This document shows positions 44,072 through 54,225 of a stretch of 64,000 bases of DNA, piece after piece (position 1 is the stretch's first letter; the number at the start of each line of letters is the position of its first letter). The stretch covers positions 62,001-126,000 of the forward strand of contig NZ_QZMN01000001.1 of NCBI RefSeq assembly GCF_003702705.1. The letters are read 5' to 3'. Under the pieces are notes generated by a model. The model saw nothing but the letters and a program-made list of their open reading frames with translations, had not been told where the DNA came from and did not search any database. The translations under genes were made by a program, and so were the position numbers. Origin of the DNA: Ornithinimicrobium cerasi. GTDB lineage: Bacteria > Actinomycetota > Actinomycetes > Actinomycetales > Dermatophilaceae.

Positions 44072-46110
44072 GGCGCGACCGGACCACATCCAGGGGTGAG
44101 CGACGAGTGGGAGCAGCAGGCTCGCGGCAGACGCACCGCCGTCCGTCGACCGCGACACCGCCGCCCCGCCGGCCCCGCAGCAGCACCGCGCCGGGCGGCC
44201 GGCCGCCCCGGCGGAGCACCGGCTCCGGAGGATCACCACCGCCCCCCCGACGCGGCCGCGTCGCCCCCGGCGTCGTCCACCCGCAGCGGCGGGTCCGGAT
44301 GCTCCTCCTCGGCTGCTTCCTCGTCCTGAGCCTCTTCGCCGCCCAGCTGGTCCGCCTCCAGGGTCTCGACGCCGCCTCCGTCTCCGCCGCCGCGCTCGAC
44401 GGACGCCTCGCCGTCCGCTCGATCCCGGCCGAGCGCGGCACCATCACCGACGTCAACGGCGAGCCCCTCGCGATCAGCAGCGAGCGCCGCCGCGTCGTCG
44501 CCGACCCGACCCTCGTCGTCGACTACACGCTCAAGGACGACGAGGGCGAGATCGTCGCCGAGGGCTTCGCCGCCGCCGCCCAGGTCGTCTCCGAGGTCAC
44601 CGGCGCCGACCGCGGCACGCTCCTGGAGAAGCTGGAGAACCCCGAGGGCGACCAGTACGCCATCCTCCTGCCCGACGTCTCCCCGCAGACCTGGCAGGAG
44701 CTGCGCCAGCGCAACGTCCGCGGCCTGTCCGCGGAGTCCTTCATGCGCCGCGACTACCCGCTCGGCGAGGCCGCGGCACCGCTGCTCGGCTGGGTCGGCG
44801 CGGGCGGCCTGCCCGCGGGCGGCATCGAGCTGGTCAAGGACCAGATGCTCACCGGCACCCCTGGCGAGGCCGTCTACGAGCAGGGCCGCGACGGCGAGAT
44901 GATCACCACCGGCCTCTACGAGGAGGAGCCCGCCCAGCCGGGCGAGGACGTCCGGCTCTCGATCGACGCCGACCTGCAGTGGTACGCCTTCGACGCCCTT
45001 CGCACGCGCGTCAAGGAGGCCGGGGCCCTGCGCGGGTATGCCGTGGTGCAGGAGGTCGAGACCGGCCGGATCGTGGCGCTCGCCAACTACCCCACCTTCG
45101 ACCCGGCCGAGCCGTCCCAGACCTCGGAGGAGATGCGCAACGCCGCGATCGAGGACGTCTACGAGCCCGGCTCGACGGCCAAGCTCATCACCGCCGCCGC
45201 GGCCCTCGAGGAGGGGATCGTCGAGCGCGACACCCCCGTCGAGGTCCCCGTGTCGCTGCCCCGCGCGGGGCGGGCCTTCCGCGACGTCGAGCCGCACCCG
45301 ATCCTGCACCTGACCTTTGCCGGCGTCATCGCGCGGTCCTCCAACATGGGCACGATCCTCGCCGCCGAGGAGCTCGGCGACCAGCGGCTCTACGACTGGA
45401 TCCGCCGCTTCGGCCTCGGCACCCCGGTCGGGCACGGCCTGCCGGGGGAGTCCGCCGGCCTGGTCCCTGAGCCCGGCGGCACCATCTGGAGCGCCACCAC
45501 GCCCTACACGATGATGTTCGGGCAGGGCCTGTCCGGCTCGTTCCTTCAGCAGGTCGGCGTCTTCCAGTCGATCGCCAACGACGGCGTCCGGCTCACCCCG
45601 AGCTTCGTCCAGGGCACGGTCGACGCCGAGGGCCGCTACACCGAGACGACCGTCCCCGAGGGCACCCGGGTCGTGAGCGAGGGGACCGCGCAGACGCTCA
45701 CCGAGATCATGCAGCAGATCCCGGCCACCGGCGGCACCGCCCCGCTCGCCGCCGTCGACGGCTACCACGTGGCCGGCAAGACCAGCACCGCCGACCGCAT
45801 CGACGAGAAGACCGGCCGCTACAGCGGGGTCACCTCGAGCTTCATCGGCTTCGCCCCGGCCGAGGACCCGAAGTACGTCGTCGGGGTCGCGGTCCAGCGG
45901 CCCACCAAGGTCAGCCGCTTTGGCGGCGTCATCTCCGGCCCGGTCTTCGCCTCGATCATGCGCTACGCGCTGCAGAAGGAAGGGGTCGAGCCGGCCAGCA
46001 CGCCGCCGCTGACCGTTGAGCTGGAGTACGACCCGGGCGCACGGGCTCCCGGCGAGCCGTCCGGTGTCACACTGGGGGACATTGCCGTCAAGGACGAAGG
46101 GACCCCCTGA
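44068..46110 (+). CDS. ftsI: septal transpeptidase FtsI (PBP3)
   Basis: 680 residues. A long Arg/Pro-rich cytoplasmic tail (about 75 residues) precedes one membrane helix (MLLLGCFLVLSLFAAQLVRL). The class B PBP dimerisation domain follows with AERGTITDVNGEPLA. The transpeptidase has Ser369 in YEPGSTAKLI, SSN in ARSSNMGT, and the third box is KTS (VAGKTSTADR) instead of KTG. It crosslinks septal peptidoglycan with FtsW. GTG 44068 overlaps ftsL; a later GTG at 44107 is possible. There are only 3 nt before murF, where murE would normally be. Confidence 0.95.
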   Translation: MRRDRTTSRGERRVGAAGSRQTHRRPSTATPPPRRPRSSTAPGGRPPRRSTGSGGSPPPPRRGRVAPGVVHPQRRVRMLLLGCFLVLSLFAAQLVRLQGLDAASVSAAALDGRLAVRSIPAERGTITDVNGEPLAISSERRRVVADPTLVVDYTLKDDEGEIVAEGFAAAAQVVSEVTGADRGTLLEKLENPEGDQYAILLPDVSPQTWQELRQRNVRGLSAESFMRRDYPLGEAAAPLLGWVGAGGLPAGGIELVKDQMLTGTPGEAVYEQGRDGEMITTGLYEEEPAQPGEDVRLSIDADLQWYAFDALRTRVKEAGALRGYAVVQEVETGRIVALANYPTFDPAEPSQTSEEMRNAAIEDVYEPGSTAKLITAAAALEEGIVERDTPVEVPVSLPRAGRAFRDVEPHPILHLTFAGVIARSSNMGTILAAEELGDQRLYDWIRRFGLGTPVGHGLPGESAGLVPEPGGTIWSATTPYTMMFGQGLSGSFLQQVGVFQSIANDGVRLTPSFVQGTVDAEGRYTETTVPEGTRVVSEGTAQTLTEIMQQIPATGGTAPLAAVDGYHVAGKTSTADRIDEKTGRYSGVTSSFIGFAPAEDPKYVVGVAVQRPTKVSRFGGVISGPVFASIMRYALQKEGVEPASTPPLTVELEYDPGARAPGEPSGVTLGDIAVKDEGTP

Positions 46111-46113
46111 CTC

Positions 46114-47574
46114 GTGATCCCCCTCACCCTGCGAGAGATCGCGCAGGTCACCGGTGGGCGGGTGCACCCCGACACCCCCGAGGCGGGACGGGCGACCGTC
46201 ACCGCCGCCGTCGTGACCGACTCGCGAGAGGTCGTCCCCGGCGGCCTCTACGTCGCCCGCCGCGGTGACTCGGCCGACGGTCACGACTACCTCGACGCCG
46301 CCGCCGCGAACGGTGCGGTCGCCGCCCTGACCAACCGCGAGAGCGCGGCGCTGCCGTGCGTCGTCGTGGAGGAGGACCCGGCCCGCCTCTCGTCCCGCCC
46401 CGACCGCCCGCCCTACGACGCGGTCACCCGGGCCTTCGGCGCCCTCGCCCGCGAGGTCCACGACCGCTGCGACGCCCGCGGCGGGCTGCACACCGTGGCG
46501 GTCACCGGCTCCTCCGGCAAGACCTCCACCAAGGACCTCATGGCTCAGGTGCTCGCCGAGCTCGGCCCGACGCTGGCCCCCGAGGCGTCCTACAACTCCG
46601 AGGTCGGGCTGCCGCTCACCGTCTGCCGGCTCACCGAGGACACCGCCTACCTCGTCGCCGAGATGGGGGCCTCCGGGGCTGGTCACATCGCCCACCTCAC
46701 CCGGATCGCACCGCCGATGATCTCGGTCGTGCTCAACGTCGGCAGCGCCCACCTCGGCGAGTTCGGGTCCCGCGAGGCGATCGCGCAGGCCAAGTCCGAG
46801 ATCGTCGCCGCGCTGCCCGCCGGGGGGCTCGCCGTGCTCAACGCCGACGACCCCGCCGTCGCCGCGATGGCCGCCGTCGCCGAGCGGGTCGGCGCCCGGG
46901 TCGTGACCGTCGGGCGCGCCGGCCACGCGCAGGTCCGCGCCGAGCAGGTCAGCCTCGACGACCGCGGCCGCGCCTCCTTCCTCCTCCGCGCCGGCGGCGG
47001 CGTGACGGAGCAGGTCACCCTCCGCCTCGCCGGGGAGCACCACGTCGGCAACGCCCTCGCCGTCGCAGCGGTCGCCGCCGAGTGGGGTATGCCGTGGCAC
47101 CGGGTCGCGCGCGCCCTCACCCGGGCGGAGCCCCGGTCGCGCGCCCGCATGGAGGTGACCGAGCGCGAGGACGGTGTCACGGTCGTCAACGACGCCTACA
47201 ACGCCAACCCCGAGTCCATGCGCGCCGCACTGCACGCCCTCGCCGCGATGCGCCGGTCGCCGGGGCGCACGGTCGCGGCCATCGGCGGGATGCTCGAGCT
47301 CGGCCCCGGCAGCGACGCCGAGCACGCCGCCGTCGGCCGGACGGCCGCGGAGCTGGGGGTCGACGAGCTGGTCGCGGTGGGTCCGCTCGCGGAGCCCGCG
47401 GCGACGGCATACCTGGAGGCGGGCGGCGACGTCGCGACCACCGTGAGCGACCGGCACGAGGCCCGCACACACCTGGAGGCCACCCTGCGCGACGGCGACG
47501 TGGTCCTGCTCAAGAGCAGCCGTGACTCCGGCCTGCGGCTCCTGGGCGACGAGCTCGCGGGGGTGGACGCCTGA
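46114..47574 (+). CDS. murF: UDP-MurNAc-tripeptide:D-Ala-D-Ala ligase MurF
   Basis: 486 residues. The start [17 protein letters not shown]-loop [12 protein letters not shown] near 130, [26 protein letters not shown], and [16 protein letters not shown] are specific for MurF and exclude MurE. It adds D-Ala-D-Ala to complete the UDP-MurNAc pentapeptide in the cytoplasm. It lies 3 nt behind ftsI and its stop TGA overlaps the ATG of mraY. Confidence 0.95.
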   Translation: MIPLTLREIAQVTGGRVHPDTPEAGRATVTAAVVTDSREVVPGGLYVARRGDSADGHDYLDAAAANGAVAALTNRESAALPCVVVEEDPARLSSRPDRPPYDAVTRAFGALAREVHDRCDARGGLHTVAVTGSSGKTSTKDLMAQVLAELGPTLAPEASYNSEVGLPLTVCRLTEDTAYLVAEMGASGAGHIAHLTRIAPPMISVVLNVGSAHLGEFGSREAIAQAKSEIVAALPAGGLAVLNADDPAVAAMAAVAERVGARVVTVGRAGHAQVRAEQVSLDDRGRASFLLRAGGGVTEQVTLRLAGEHHVGNALAVAAVAAEWGMPWHRVARALTRAEPRSRARMEVTEREDGVTVVNDAYNANPESMRAALHALAAMRRSPGRTVAAIGGMLELGPGSDAEHAAVGRTAAELGVDELVAVGPLAEPAATAYLEAGGDVATTVSDRHEARTHLEATLRDGDVVLLKSSRDSGLRLLGDELAGVDA

Positions 47575-48689
47575 TGGTCAACGTCCTGCTCGCCGGCGGC
47601 GTCGCCCTGGTCGTGGCGCTCTTCGGGACGCCGCTGTTCATCAAGTTCCTCGTGCGCCGTGCCTACGGACAGTTCATCCGCGACGACGGCCCGACGTCGC
47701 ACCACACCAAGCGCGGGACGCCCACGATGGGCGGGGCGGTCATCATCCTCGCCACCCTCGCGGGCTACACCCTGTCCCACCTCTTCCTCATCCTCCTGGA
47801 CATCTCCGGGATGGTGGAGGTGACGCACAGCCGGTTCACCCTCAGCGCGCTCCTCGTGCTGTTCCTCATCACCGGCCTGGGCTTCATCGGGTTCCTCGAC
47901 GACTACACCAAGATCTCCAAGCAGCGCAGCCTGGGCCTGACCTCCCTGCAGAAGCTCAGCGGGCAGACGATCATCGCGGTGATCTTCGCGATCCTGGCGC
48001 TGCAGTCGCCGGGCGACAACACCCGCAGCCCCGCCTCGACCGCGATCTCGTTCGTGCGTGACACGCCGATCGACCTGGCGGTCTTCGGCCCGGTCGCCGG
48101 GACGATCCTCTTCATCCTCTGGGCCAACGTCCTCATCGCCGGCGCGTCCAACGGCGTCAACCTCACCGACGGCCTCGACGGGCTGGCGACCGGCGCGAGC
48201 GTCATGGTGTTCGGCGCCTACTCGGTCATCGGCATCTGGCAGTACAACCAGAACTGCCAGCTCGCCCCCGGCCCCAACTGCTACGACGTCCGCGACGCCC
48301 TCGACCTCGCGGTCGTCGCCTGCTCGGTGGCGGGCGCGTGCTTCGGCTTCCTGTGGTGGAACGCCTCGCCGGCCAAGATCTTCATGGGCGACACCGGCTC
48401 GCTGGCCCTCGGCGGCGGCCTCGCCGGGCTGGCGATCACCACGCACACCGAGCTGCTGCTGGCGATCCTCGGCGGCCTCTTCGTGCTCATCACGCTCTCG
48501 GTCATCATCCAGGTCGCGTCGTTCAAGATGACGAAGAAGCGGGTGTTCCGGATGGCCCCGCTGCAGCACCACTTCGAGCTGCTCGGCTGGGCCGAGGTGA
48601 CGATCGTCATCCGGTTCTGGATCATCGCCGGCCTGTGCGTCGCGATCGGCCTCGGCCTGTTCTACGGCGAGTGGGTGGCCAACCTGTGA
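47574..48689 (+). CDS. mraY: phospho-MurNAc-pentapeptide translocase MraY
   Basis: 371 residues with about ten membrane helices. Family marks: [19 protein letters not shown] near the N-terminus, FLDDYTK (the first catalytic Asp pair), [30 protein letters not shown] and the late [17 protein letters not shown]. It transfers phospho-MurNAc-pentapeptide to undecaprenyl phosphate, making lipid I. It overlaps both neighbours. Confidence 0.96.
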   Translation: MVNVLLAGGVALVVALFGTPLFIKFLVRRAYGQFIRDDGPTSHHTKRGTPTMGGAVIILATLAGYTLSHLFLILLDISGMVEVTHSRFTLSALLVLFLITGLGFIGFLDDYTKISKQRSLGLTSLQKLSGQTIIAVIFAILALQSPGDNTRSPASTAISFVRDTPIDLAVFGPVAGTILFILWANVLIAGASNGVNLTDGLDGLATGASVMVFGAYSVIGIWQYNQNCQLAPGPNCYDVRDALDLAVVACSVAGACFGFLWWNASPAKIFMGDTGSLALGGGLAGLAITTHTELLLAILGGLFVLITLSVIIQVASFKMTKKRVFRMAPLQHHFELLGWAEVTIVIRFWIIAGLCVAIGLGLFYGEWVANL

Positions 48690-50260
48690 GGCCGCTCGAC
48701 GACCTCACCCACCGCGACGCCGACTGGGCGGGGCTACGCGTCCTCGTCGCCGGGCTTGGCGTCACCGGCTTCGCCGCCGCCGACGCCCTCATCCAGCACG
48801 GCGCCGTCGTCACCGTCGTCGACCGCGGCAACGACTCCGAGAAGCAGGCGACCCAGGCCGGCATCCTCGGTATCCTCGGCGCCGACGTCCGGCTCGGCCC
48901 CGAGCACGTCGCCGGCTGGCCTCAGGCCGGAGGTGGCCACTCGGGCGACGCACGTGACACTGGATCGCCGGACGAGCCAGTGTCACGTCTGCAGGTCGAC
49001 CTCGTCGTGACGTCACCGGGCTGGTCGCCCGACCACCCGGTGCTGCGCGCGGCGCGGGAGCAGCAACCCCCGATACCCGTGTGGTCCGAGGTCGAGCTGG
49101 CCTGGCGGCTGCGCCCGCGGATCGGCGCGGCGCCCTGGCTCGCGGTGACCGGCACGAACGGCAAGACCACCACCGTGCAGCTCGTCGAGACGATGCTGCG
49201 CACCGCGGGGCTGCGCGCGATCGCGGTCGGCAACGTCGGCACCCCGATCCTCGACGCGGTCCAGCACCCCGAGCCCTACGACGTCATCGCGGTGGAGCTG
49301 TCCAGCTTCCAGCTGCACCACACCTTCACCATGTCGCCGCTGGCCAGCGTCGTCCTCAACGTCGCCCCGGACCACCTCGACTGGCACGGCTCGCTGGACG
49401 CCTACGCCGACGCCAAGGCCCGCGTCTACGAGCGCACCCAGGTCGCCTGCGTCTACAACGTCCAGGACCCGCGCACCGAGCGGATGGTGGAGCAGGCCGA
49501 GGTGGAGGAGGGCTGCCGCGCCGTCGGCTTCACCATCGGCACGCCCGGGCTGTCGATGGTCGGTCTGGTCGACGACGTGCTCGCCGACCGCGCCTTCATC
49601 GAGGAGCGCGCCACCTCCGCAGCCGAGCTCGGGACGCTGGAGGACCTGCGCCACGCCTCCGGCGGCGACGCGACCCCGCCGCCCCACCTCGTCGCCGACG
49701 CCCTGGCCGCGGCCGCGCTCGTCCGCGCGATCGGGGTGCCGGCCGCCGCGGTCCGGGACGGTCTCCGTGCCTTCCGCACCGACGCGCACCGCACGACGAT
49801 CGTGGCCGAGAAAGACGGGGTCACCTGGGTCGACGACTCCAAGGCGACCAACCCGCACGCGGCGCAGGCGGCCCTGCTCGCCTACCCCGAGATCGTCTGG
49901 GTCGCCGGCGGCCAGCTCAAGGGCGCCGAGATCGACGGGCTCGTGGCCTCGGTCGCCGGGCGGCTCCGCGGCGTCGTGCTGCTCGGTGCGGACCGGGCGC
50001 AGATCGCCGACGCGCTCGCCCGACACGCGCCGGATGTCCCCGTCCACGACGCGGGGGTCGCCGACCATGGGGACATGGACGCGCTGGGCAGGCTGATGGA
50101 CGAGGTGGTGGCCGCCGCCGCCGCCCTCGCGCGCCCCGGACACGTCGTCCTGCTCTCGCCGGCGGCCGCGTCCCTGGACATGTTCCCCAGCTACGGCTCG
50201 CGCGGCGACGTCTTCGCCGACGCCGTGCACCGCCGCCTCGGGACGCAGGGGGCCCCATGA
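48686..50260 (+). CDS. murD: UDP-MurNAc-L-Ala:D-Glu ligase MurD, with a small insertion
   Basis: 524 residues, GTG overlapping mraY (GTGA). [20 protein letters not shown] is the N-terminal UDP-binding part, [21 protein letters not shown] the P-loop, and [24 protein letters not shown] and [12 protein letters not shown] are MurD marks. It adds D-Glu to UDP-MurNAc-L-Ala. Between GPEHVAGW and [10 protein letters not shown] there is an extra segment of about 25 residues ([18 protein letters not shown] and more) encoded around a perfect 12-bp inverted repeat. Most MurD proteins are about 450-490 residues, so this, with another acidic insert around 290-330, accounts for the size. Confidence 0.94.
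   Translation: MRPLDDLTHRDADWAGLRVLVAGLGVTGFAAADALIQHGAVVTVVDRGNDSEKQATQAGILGILGADVRLGPEHVAGWPQAGGGHSGDARDTGSPDEPVSRLQVDLVVTSPGWSPDHPVLRAAREQQPPIPVWSEVELAWRLRPRIGAAPWLAVTGTNGKTTTVQLVETMLRTAGLRAIAVGNVGTPILDAVQHPEPYDVIAVELSSFQLHHTFTMSPLASVVLNVAPDHLDWHGSLDAYADAKARVYERTQVACVYNVQDPRTERMVEQAEVEEGCRAVGFTIGTPGLSMVGLVDDVLADRAFIEERATSAAELGTLEDLRHASGGDATPPPHLVADALAAAALVRAIGVPAAAVRDGLRAFRTDAHRTTIVAEKDGVTWVDDSKATNPHAAQAALLAYPEIVWVAGGQLKGAEIDGLVASVAGRLRGVVLLGADRAQIADALARHAPDVPVHDAGVADHGDMDALGRLMDEVVAAAAALARPGHVVLLSPAAASLDMFPSYGSRGDVFADAVHRRLGTQGAP
48952..48988. repeat. perfect 12-bp inverted repeat inside murD
   Basis: ACGTGACACTGG (48952-48963) and CCAGTGTCACGT (48977-48988) are exact inverses around a 13-nt centre (ATCGCCGGACGAG). 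The element stays in frame and codes for part of the non-conserved insertion. It looks like a small palindromic repeat that invaded the gene, of the REP/RPE kind. Confidence 0.75.
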
Positions 50261-51612
50261 CCTCCATCGCCCGGGGGTCCTTCCTGCAGCGGGGCGGTGA
50301 GGACAAGAGCGCGACCCCCGCCTGGACCATGACCTCCGTCGGGGAGTGGCTGCGCTCGCCGGTCGCCCCCTACTACCTCGTCCTCGTCACCACCGCGATG
50401 CTCACCGGTCTCGGCCTGGTCATGGTGCTCTCGGCCAGCAGCGTCGGCTCCTACACCAGCAGCGGCAGCTCCTACACCGTCTTCCTCGACCAGCTCATGT
50501 ATGCCGCCATCGGCGTCACCCTCGCGGTCGTCGGCTCCCGGCTCCCGCTGCGGTGGTGGAAGCGGCTCGCGTGGCCGGCCGTGTTCATGGCGCTGCTGCT
50601 GCAGGCGGCCGTGTTCACCCCGCTCGGGCTGGACAGCTACCAGGGCAATCGCAACTGGCTCTCGATCGGCGGGCGGACCCTGCAGCCCTCCGAGTTCGGC
50701 AAGATCGCGCTCGTCGTCTTCGGCGCGGCCGTGCTCGCGACCAAGCGACGGGTCATCCACAAGGTCTGGCAGGCCTCGATCCCGCTCATCTTCCCCGTGG
50801 GGATCGTCCTCCTCGGCCTGGTGCTGCAGGGCAACGACCTGGGCACCGGGATGATCCTCGTCGCGATCCTCGGCGGCCTGCTCTGGGCGGCCGGCCTGCC
50901 GGCCCGCTGGTTCGTCGGGGTCGGCGCGGTGGCCGCGCTCGGGGTCGCCTTCCTCGCCGCCGGCAGCGCCAACCGGATGCAGCGCATCCAGGTCTGGCTC
51001 GGCAACATCTGCGACAGCCCGCAGGTCGACGGCTGCTACCAGAAGGTGCACGCGGAGTACGCCCTGGCCGACGGCGGCTGGTGGGGCCTGGGCCTGGGGG
51101 AGTCGCGCGAGAAGTGGGGGATCCTCCCCGAGCCGCACAACGACTTCATCCTCGCGATCATCGGCGAGGAGCTCGGGCTGCCGGGGTCGCTGTCGGTGCT
51201 GCTGCTCTTCGCGGTGCTGGCCTACGCCTGCTTCCGGATCGTCAGCCAGGCCGAGGACATGTTCACCCGGCTCGCCGCCTCCGGCCTCATGGTGTGGTTC
51301 CTCGCCCAGGCGATGATCAACATCGGCTCGGTCATCGGGATGCTGCCGATCATCGGCGTCCCGCTGCCGCTGGTCTCCAGCGGCGGCTCGGCCCTGGTCG
51401 CGGCCCTCCTCGGCGTCGGCCTGCTGCTCGCCCTGGCCCGCTCGCTCCCCGGCGCCCGGGAGGCGCTCGGCGGACGCGGGTCGACCGCCCGGAGGACGTT
51501 CGCCTCGGTGCCCGCCCCGGCACCGGCCCGCACGCCCGCGGGAAGGACCGGCCGCAAGCCGGCTGCCACGACCGCCCGCACGCCCGCGGCCGCCCGCAAG
51601 CGCGTCCGATGA
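50257..51612 (+). CDS. ftsW: septal peptidoglycan polymerase FtsW
   Basis: 451 residues with about ten membrane helices (SEDS family). Marks: YLVLVTTAMLTGLGLVMVLSASS, YQGNRNWLSIGG, LQPSEFGKIALVV, LQGNDLGTGMI, and the conserved HNDFILAIIGEELG and GVPLPLVSSGGSALV. It polymerises lipid II at the septum together with FtsI. The cytoplasmic tail after about 405 is Arg/Ala/Pro/Lys-rich, similar to the basic tails by which actinobacterial FtsW proteins contact FtsZ. It overlaps murD (ATGA) and murG (ATGA). Confidence 0.95.
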   Translation: MTSIARGSFLQRGGEDKSATPAWTMTSVGEWLRSPVAPYYLVLVTTAMLTGLGLVMVLSASSVGSYTSSGSSYTVFLDQLMYAAIGVTLAVVGSRLPLRWWKRLAWPAVFMALLLQAAVFTPLGLDSYQGNRNWLSIGGRTLQPSEFGKIALVVFGAAVLATKRRVIHKVWQASIPLIFPVGIVLLGLVLQGNDLGTGMILVAILGGLLWAAGLPARWFVGVGAVAALGVAFLAAGSANRMQRIQVWLGNICDSPQVDGCYQKVHAEYALADGGWWGLGLGESREKWGILPEPHNDFILAIIGEELGLPGSLSVLLLFAVLAYACFRIVSQAEDMFTRLAASGLMVWFLAQAMINIGSVIGMLPIIGVPLPLVSSGGSALVAALLGVGLLLALARSLPGAREALGGRGSTARRTFASVPAPAPARTPAGRTGRKPAATTARTPAAARKRVR

Positions 51613-52730
51613 CCGGCGACGCCGGCGCGGAGGGACTGCGCCCGCTCTCCGTCGTGCTCGCCGGCGGCGGCTCCGCCGGTCACGTCAACCCGCTCCTCGC
51701 CACCGCCGACGCCCTGCGCAGCCGCGTCCCCGACGTGCGGATCGGCGTGCTCGGCACCGCCGAGGGGCTGGAGGCCCGGCTGGTGCCCGAGCGCGGCTAC
51801 CCGCTCACGGTCGTGCCCAAGGTGCCCTTCCCGCGGCGTCCCGACACCGGGGCCCTGCGCTTCCCGATCTCGCTGCGCCGGGCCATCGAGACGGCGCGGG
51901 CGGCGATCACCGAGCAGGAGGCCGACGTCGTCGTCGGCTTCGGCGGCTACGTCGCCTCGCCCGCCTACCTCGCCGCGCGCACCGCCGGCGTGCCGATCGT
52001 CATCCACGAGCAGAACGCCCGCCCCGGGCTGGCCAACCGCCTCGGCGCCCGCTTCACCACGAGCGTGGCGACGACGTTCGAGAGCACCAAGCTCTCCCAC
52101 GCCACCCGCGTCGGGCTGCCGCTGCGCGCCGAGATCCGCGACCTCGACGTCGCCGCCGCGCGACCGGAGGGGCTTGCCCACTTCGGCCTCGACGAGGGTC
52201 GCCCCACCCTGCTCGTCTTCGGCGGCTCCCTCGGCGCGGCCCGGCTCAACGGCGCCTTCTCCGAGGCCGCGCACGACCTCCTCGCCGCCGGGGTGCAGGT
52301 CCTGCACCTCACCGGCGCCGGCAAGGACGTCGAGGTGCCGACCACCTCGGCGACGGGCGCGCGCTACGTCACCGCGGCATACACCGACCGCATGGAGCTC
52401 GCGTATGCCGTCGCCGACCTCGCCGTCTGCCGCGCCGGTGCGGGGACGGTCTGCGAGCTGGCCGCCGTGGGCGTGCCGGCGGTCTACGTGCCGCTGCCGG
52501 TCGGCAACGGCGAGCAGTACCTCAACGCCGTCGGCCTGGTCGAGGCGGGCGGCGGGCTGTGCTTCCCCGACGACGAGGTCGACGGCGCCTGGGTGCGTGC
52601 CGAGGTGCTGCCCCTGCTCACCGACCCCGAGCGCCTCGCGACGATGGCGGCCTCCGCGGCCGCCCACGGCGAGCGCCACGCCGACGACCGGCTCGTCGAC
52701 ATGATCCTGGCCGCGACCGGCCGGGCATGA
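51609..52730 (+). CDS. murG: N-acetylglucosaminyltransferase MurG
   Basis: 373 residues, GT28 fold. VVLAGGGSAGHVNPLLATADAL, the VVVGFGGYVASPAYLAA loop, IHEQNARPGLANRLGAR, LLVFGGSLGAARLN and the donor-site CRAGAGTVCELAAVGVPAVYVPLP are diagnostic. It adds GlcNAc to lipid I, forming lipid II on the inner membrane face. It overlaps ftsW by 4 nt; a 13-nt gap separates it from murC. Confidence 0.95.
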   Translation: MTGDAGAEGLRPLSVVLAGGGSAGHVNPLLATADALRSRVPDVRIGVLGTAEGLEARLVPERGYPLTVVPKVPFPRRPDTGALRFPISLRRAIETARAAITEQEADVVVGFGGYVASPAYLAARTAGVPIVIHEQNARPGLANRLGARFTTSVATTFESTKLSHATRVGLPLRAEIRDLDVAAARPEGLAHFGLDEGRPTLLVFGGSLGAARLNGAFSEAAHDLLAAGVQVLHLTGAGKDVEVPTTSATGARYVTAAYTDRMELAYAVADLAVCRAGAGTVCELAAVGVPAVYVPLPVGNGEQYLNAVGLVEAGGGLCFPDDEVDGAWVRAEVLPLLTDPERLATMAASAAAHGERHADDRLVDMILAATGRA

Positions 52731-52743
52731 GGGGGAGCGAGCG

Positions 52744-54225
52744 ATGAGCGACCTGCCGGTCGTCGCCAACCCGCGCTTCGACTTCTCCGCCGACGTCCCG
52801 CCCGTGGACGAGCTCGGCGCCGTCCACTTCGTCGCCATCGGCGGCTCGGGGATGTCCGGCGTGGCGCGGATGTACCTCGACCGCGGCGTGATCGTCACCG
52901 GCTCCGACCGCGCCGACAGCGCCACCCTGCGCGAGCTGGAGGCCGAGGGCGCGCGCGTCTACGTCGGCCACGACGCGGCGCACGTCGAGGGCGCCGACAC
53001 GGTCGTCGTGTCCAGCGCGGTCCCGGAGACCAACCCCGAGCTCGCCGCCGCCCGCGCCGCCGGGCTGCGCGTGCTCCACCGGGCCCAGGGCATCGCCGCC
53101 CTGCTCCACGGTCGCGACGCGGTCGCGGTCGCCGGCGCCAACGGCAAGACGACGACCAGCGCGATGACGACCGTCGCGCTCCAGGCCGCGGGGGCCGACC
53201 CCGGCTACGTCGTCGGCGCGCCGCTCGCCGGCTCCGGCACGAACGCCGCCCCCGGCGGACCCGGCAGCCCGGTCGTGGTCGAGGCCGACGAGAGCGACGG
53301 CTCCTTCCTCGTCTACCGGCCGCTCGTCGGCGTCGTCACCAACGTCCAGCCGGACCACCTCGACTTCTGGGGCGACTACGCCGCCGTCGAGCGCGCCTAC
53401 GCCGCCTTCGCCGCGACGATCCGTCCCGGCGGGCTGCTCGTCACCAACGCCGACGATCCCGGCGCCGCCCGGCTCGCCGAGCGGGCGCGCGACCTGGGCA
53501 CCCGGGTGGTGACGTGGGGGACCGGGGCGAGCGACGTCATACTCTCCGACGCCCGGACCGAGGGCATGACCGCCACGGCCACGCTCACCTTCACCCGCCG
53601 CCTGGGCGAGGTGGACGAGGGCGCCACCGCCGAGCTGCGGCTGCCGGTGCCCGGGCTGCACAACCTCGAGAACGGGACCGCCGCGCTGCTCGCCGCCGTC
53701 GCCGGGCTGGGGATGCCGCTGGCGCCGGTGCTCGAGGGACTCGCGGCGTTCCCCGGTGCGGGGCGCCGGTTCGAGCGGGTGGGGGAGGTCGGTGGCGTGG
53801 AGGTCGTCGACGACTACGCCCACAACGCGCCGAAGGTGACCGCGGTGGTGCAGGCCGCGCGCTCGGCCGCCGCCGGGCGGCGCGTCGTCGTCGCCTTCCA
53901 GCCGCACCTCTTCTCGCGCACCCGCGACTTCGCCGAGGGTTTCGCCGCCGGGCTGGCGCGGGCCGACCTGCTGCTGCTGCTGCCGGTCTACGGCGCGCGC
54001 GAGACGCAGGAGGACTTCCCCGAGGTCAGCTCCGGGATGCTCGGCGACCTCGTCCGGGGCTCGGGGTATGACGTGGACGTCCACCTCGCGCACGACCTGG
54101 CGTCGGCGCCGGAGCAGCTGCGTGACCTGGTGCGGCCGGGCGACCTCGTGCTGACGGTGGGCGCGGGCGACGTGACGACGGTGGGGCCGCAGCTGCTGCG
54201 GCTCCTGGGGGAGGAGCGGGGATGA
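52744..54225 (+). CDS. murC: UDP-MurNAc:L-Ala ligase MurC
   Basis: 493 residues. [22 protein letters not shown] is the MurC N-terminus, [14 protein letters not shown] the P-loop, [15 protein letters not shown] and [19 protein letters not shown] the metal and ligand region, and [15 protein letters not shown] the C-terminal domain. It adds L-Ala to UDP-MurNAc. The N-terminus carries about 18 extra residues before the conserved start, as in other actinobacteria. The stop overlaps ftsQ (ATGA). Confidence 0.95.
   Translation: MSDLPVVANPRFDFSADVPPVDELGAVHFVAIGGSGMSGVARMYLDRGVIVTGSDRADSATLRELEAEGARVYVGHDAAHVEGADTVVVSSAVPETNPELAAARAAGLRVLHRAQGIAALLHGRDAVAVAGANGKTTTSAMTTVALQAAGADPGYVVGAPLAGSGTNAAPGGPGSPVVVEADESDGSFLVYRPLVGVVTNVQPDHLDFWGDYAAVERAYAAFAATIRPGGLLVTNADDPGAARLAERARDLGTRVVTWGTGASDVILSDARTEGMTATATLTFTRRLGEVDEGATAELRLPVPGLHNLENGTAALLAAVAGLGMPLAPVLEGLAAFPGAGRRFERVGEVGGVEVVDDYAHNAPKVTAVVQAARSAAAGRRVVVAFQPHLFSRTRDFAEGFAAGLARADLLLLLPVYGARETQEDFPEVSSGMLGDLVRGSGYDVDVHLAHDLASAPEQLRDLVRPGDLVLTVGAGDVTTVGPQLLRLLGEERG

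Noticed and set aside
44233..47472. 1079-codon minus-strand frame across ftsI and murF
   Set aside because: Antisense to two essential, well-supported genes and composed of Gly/Ala/Arg/Asp-rich sequence without motifs.
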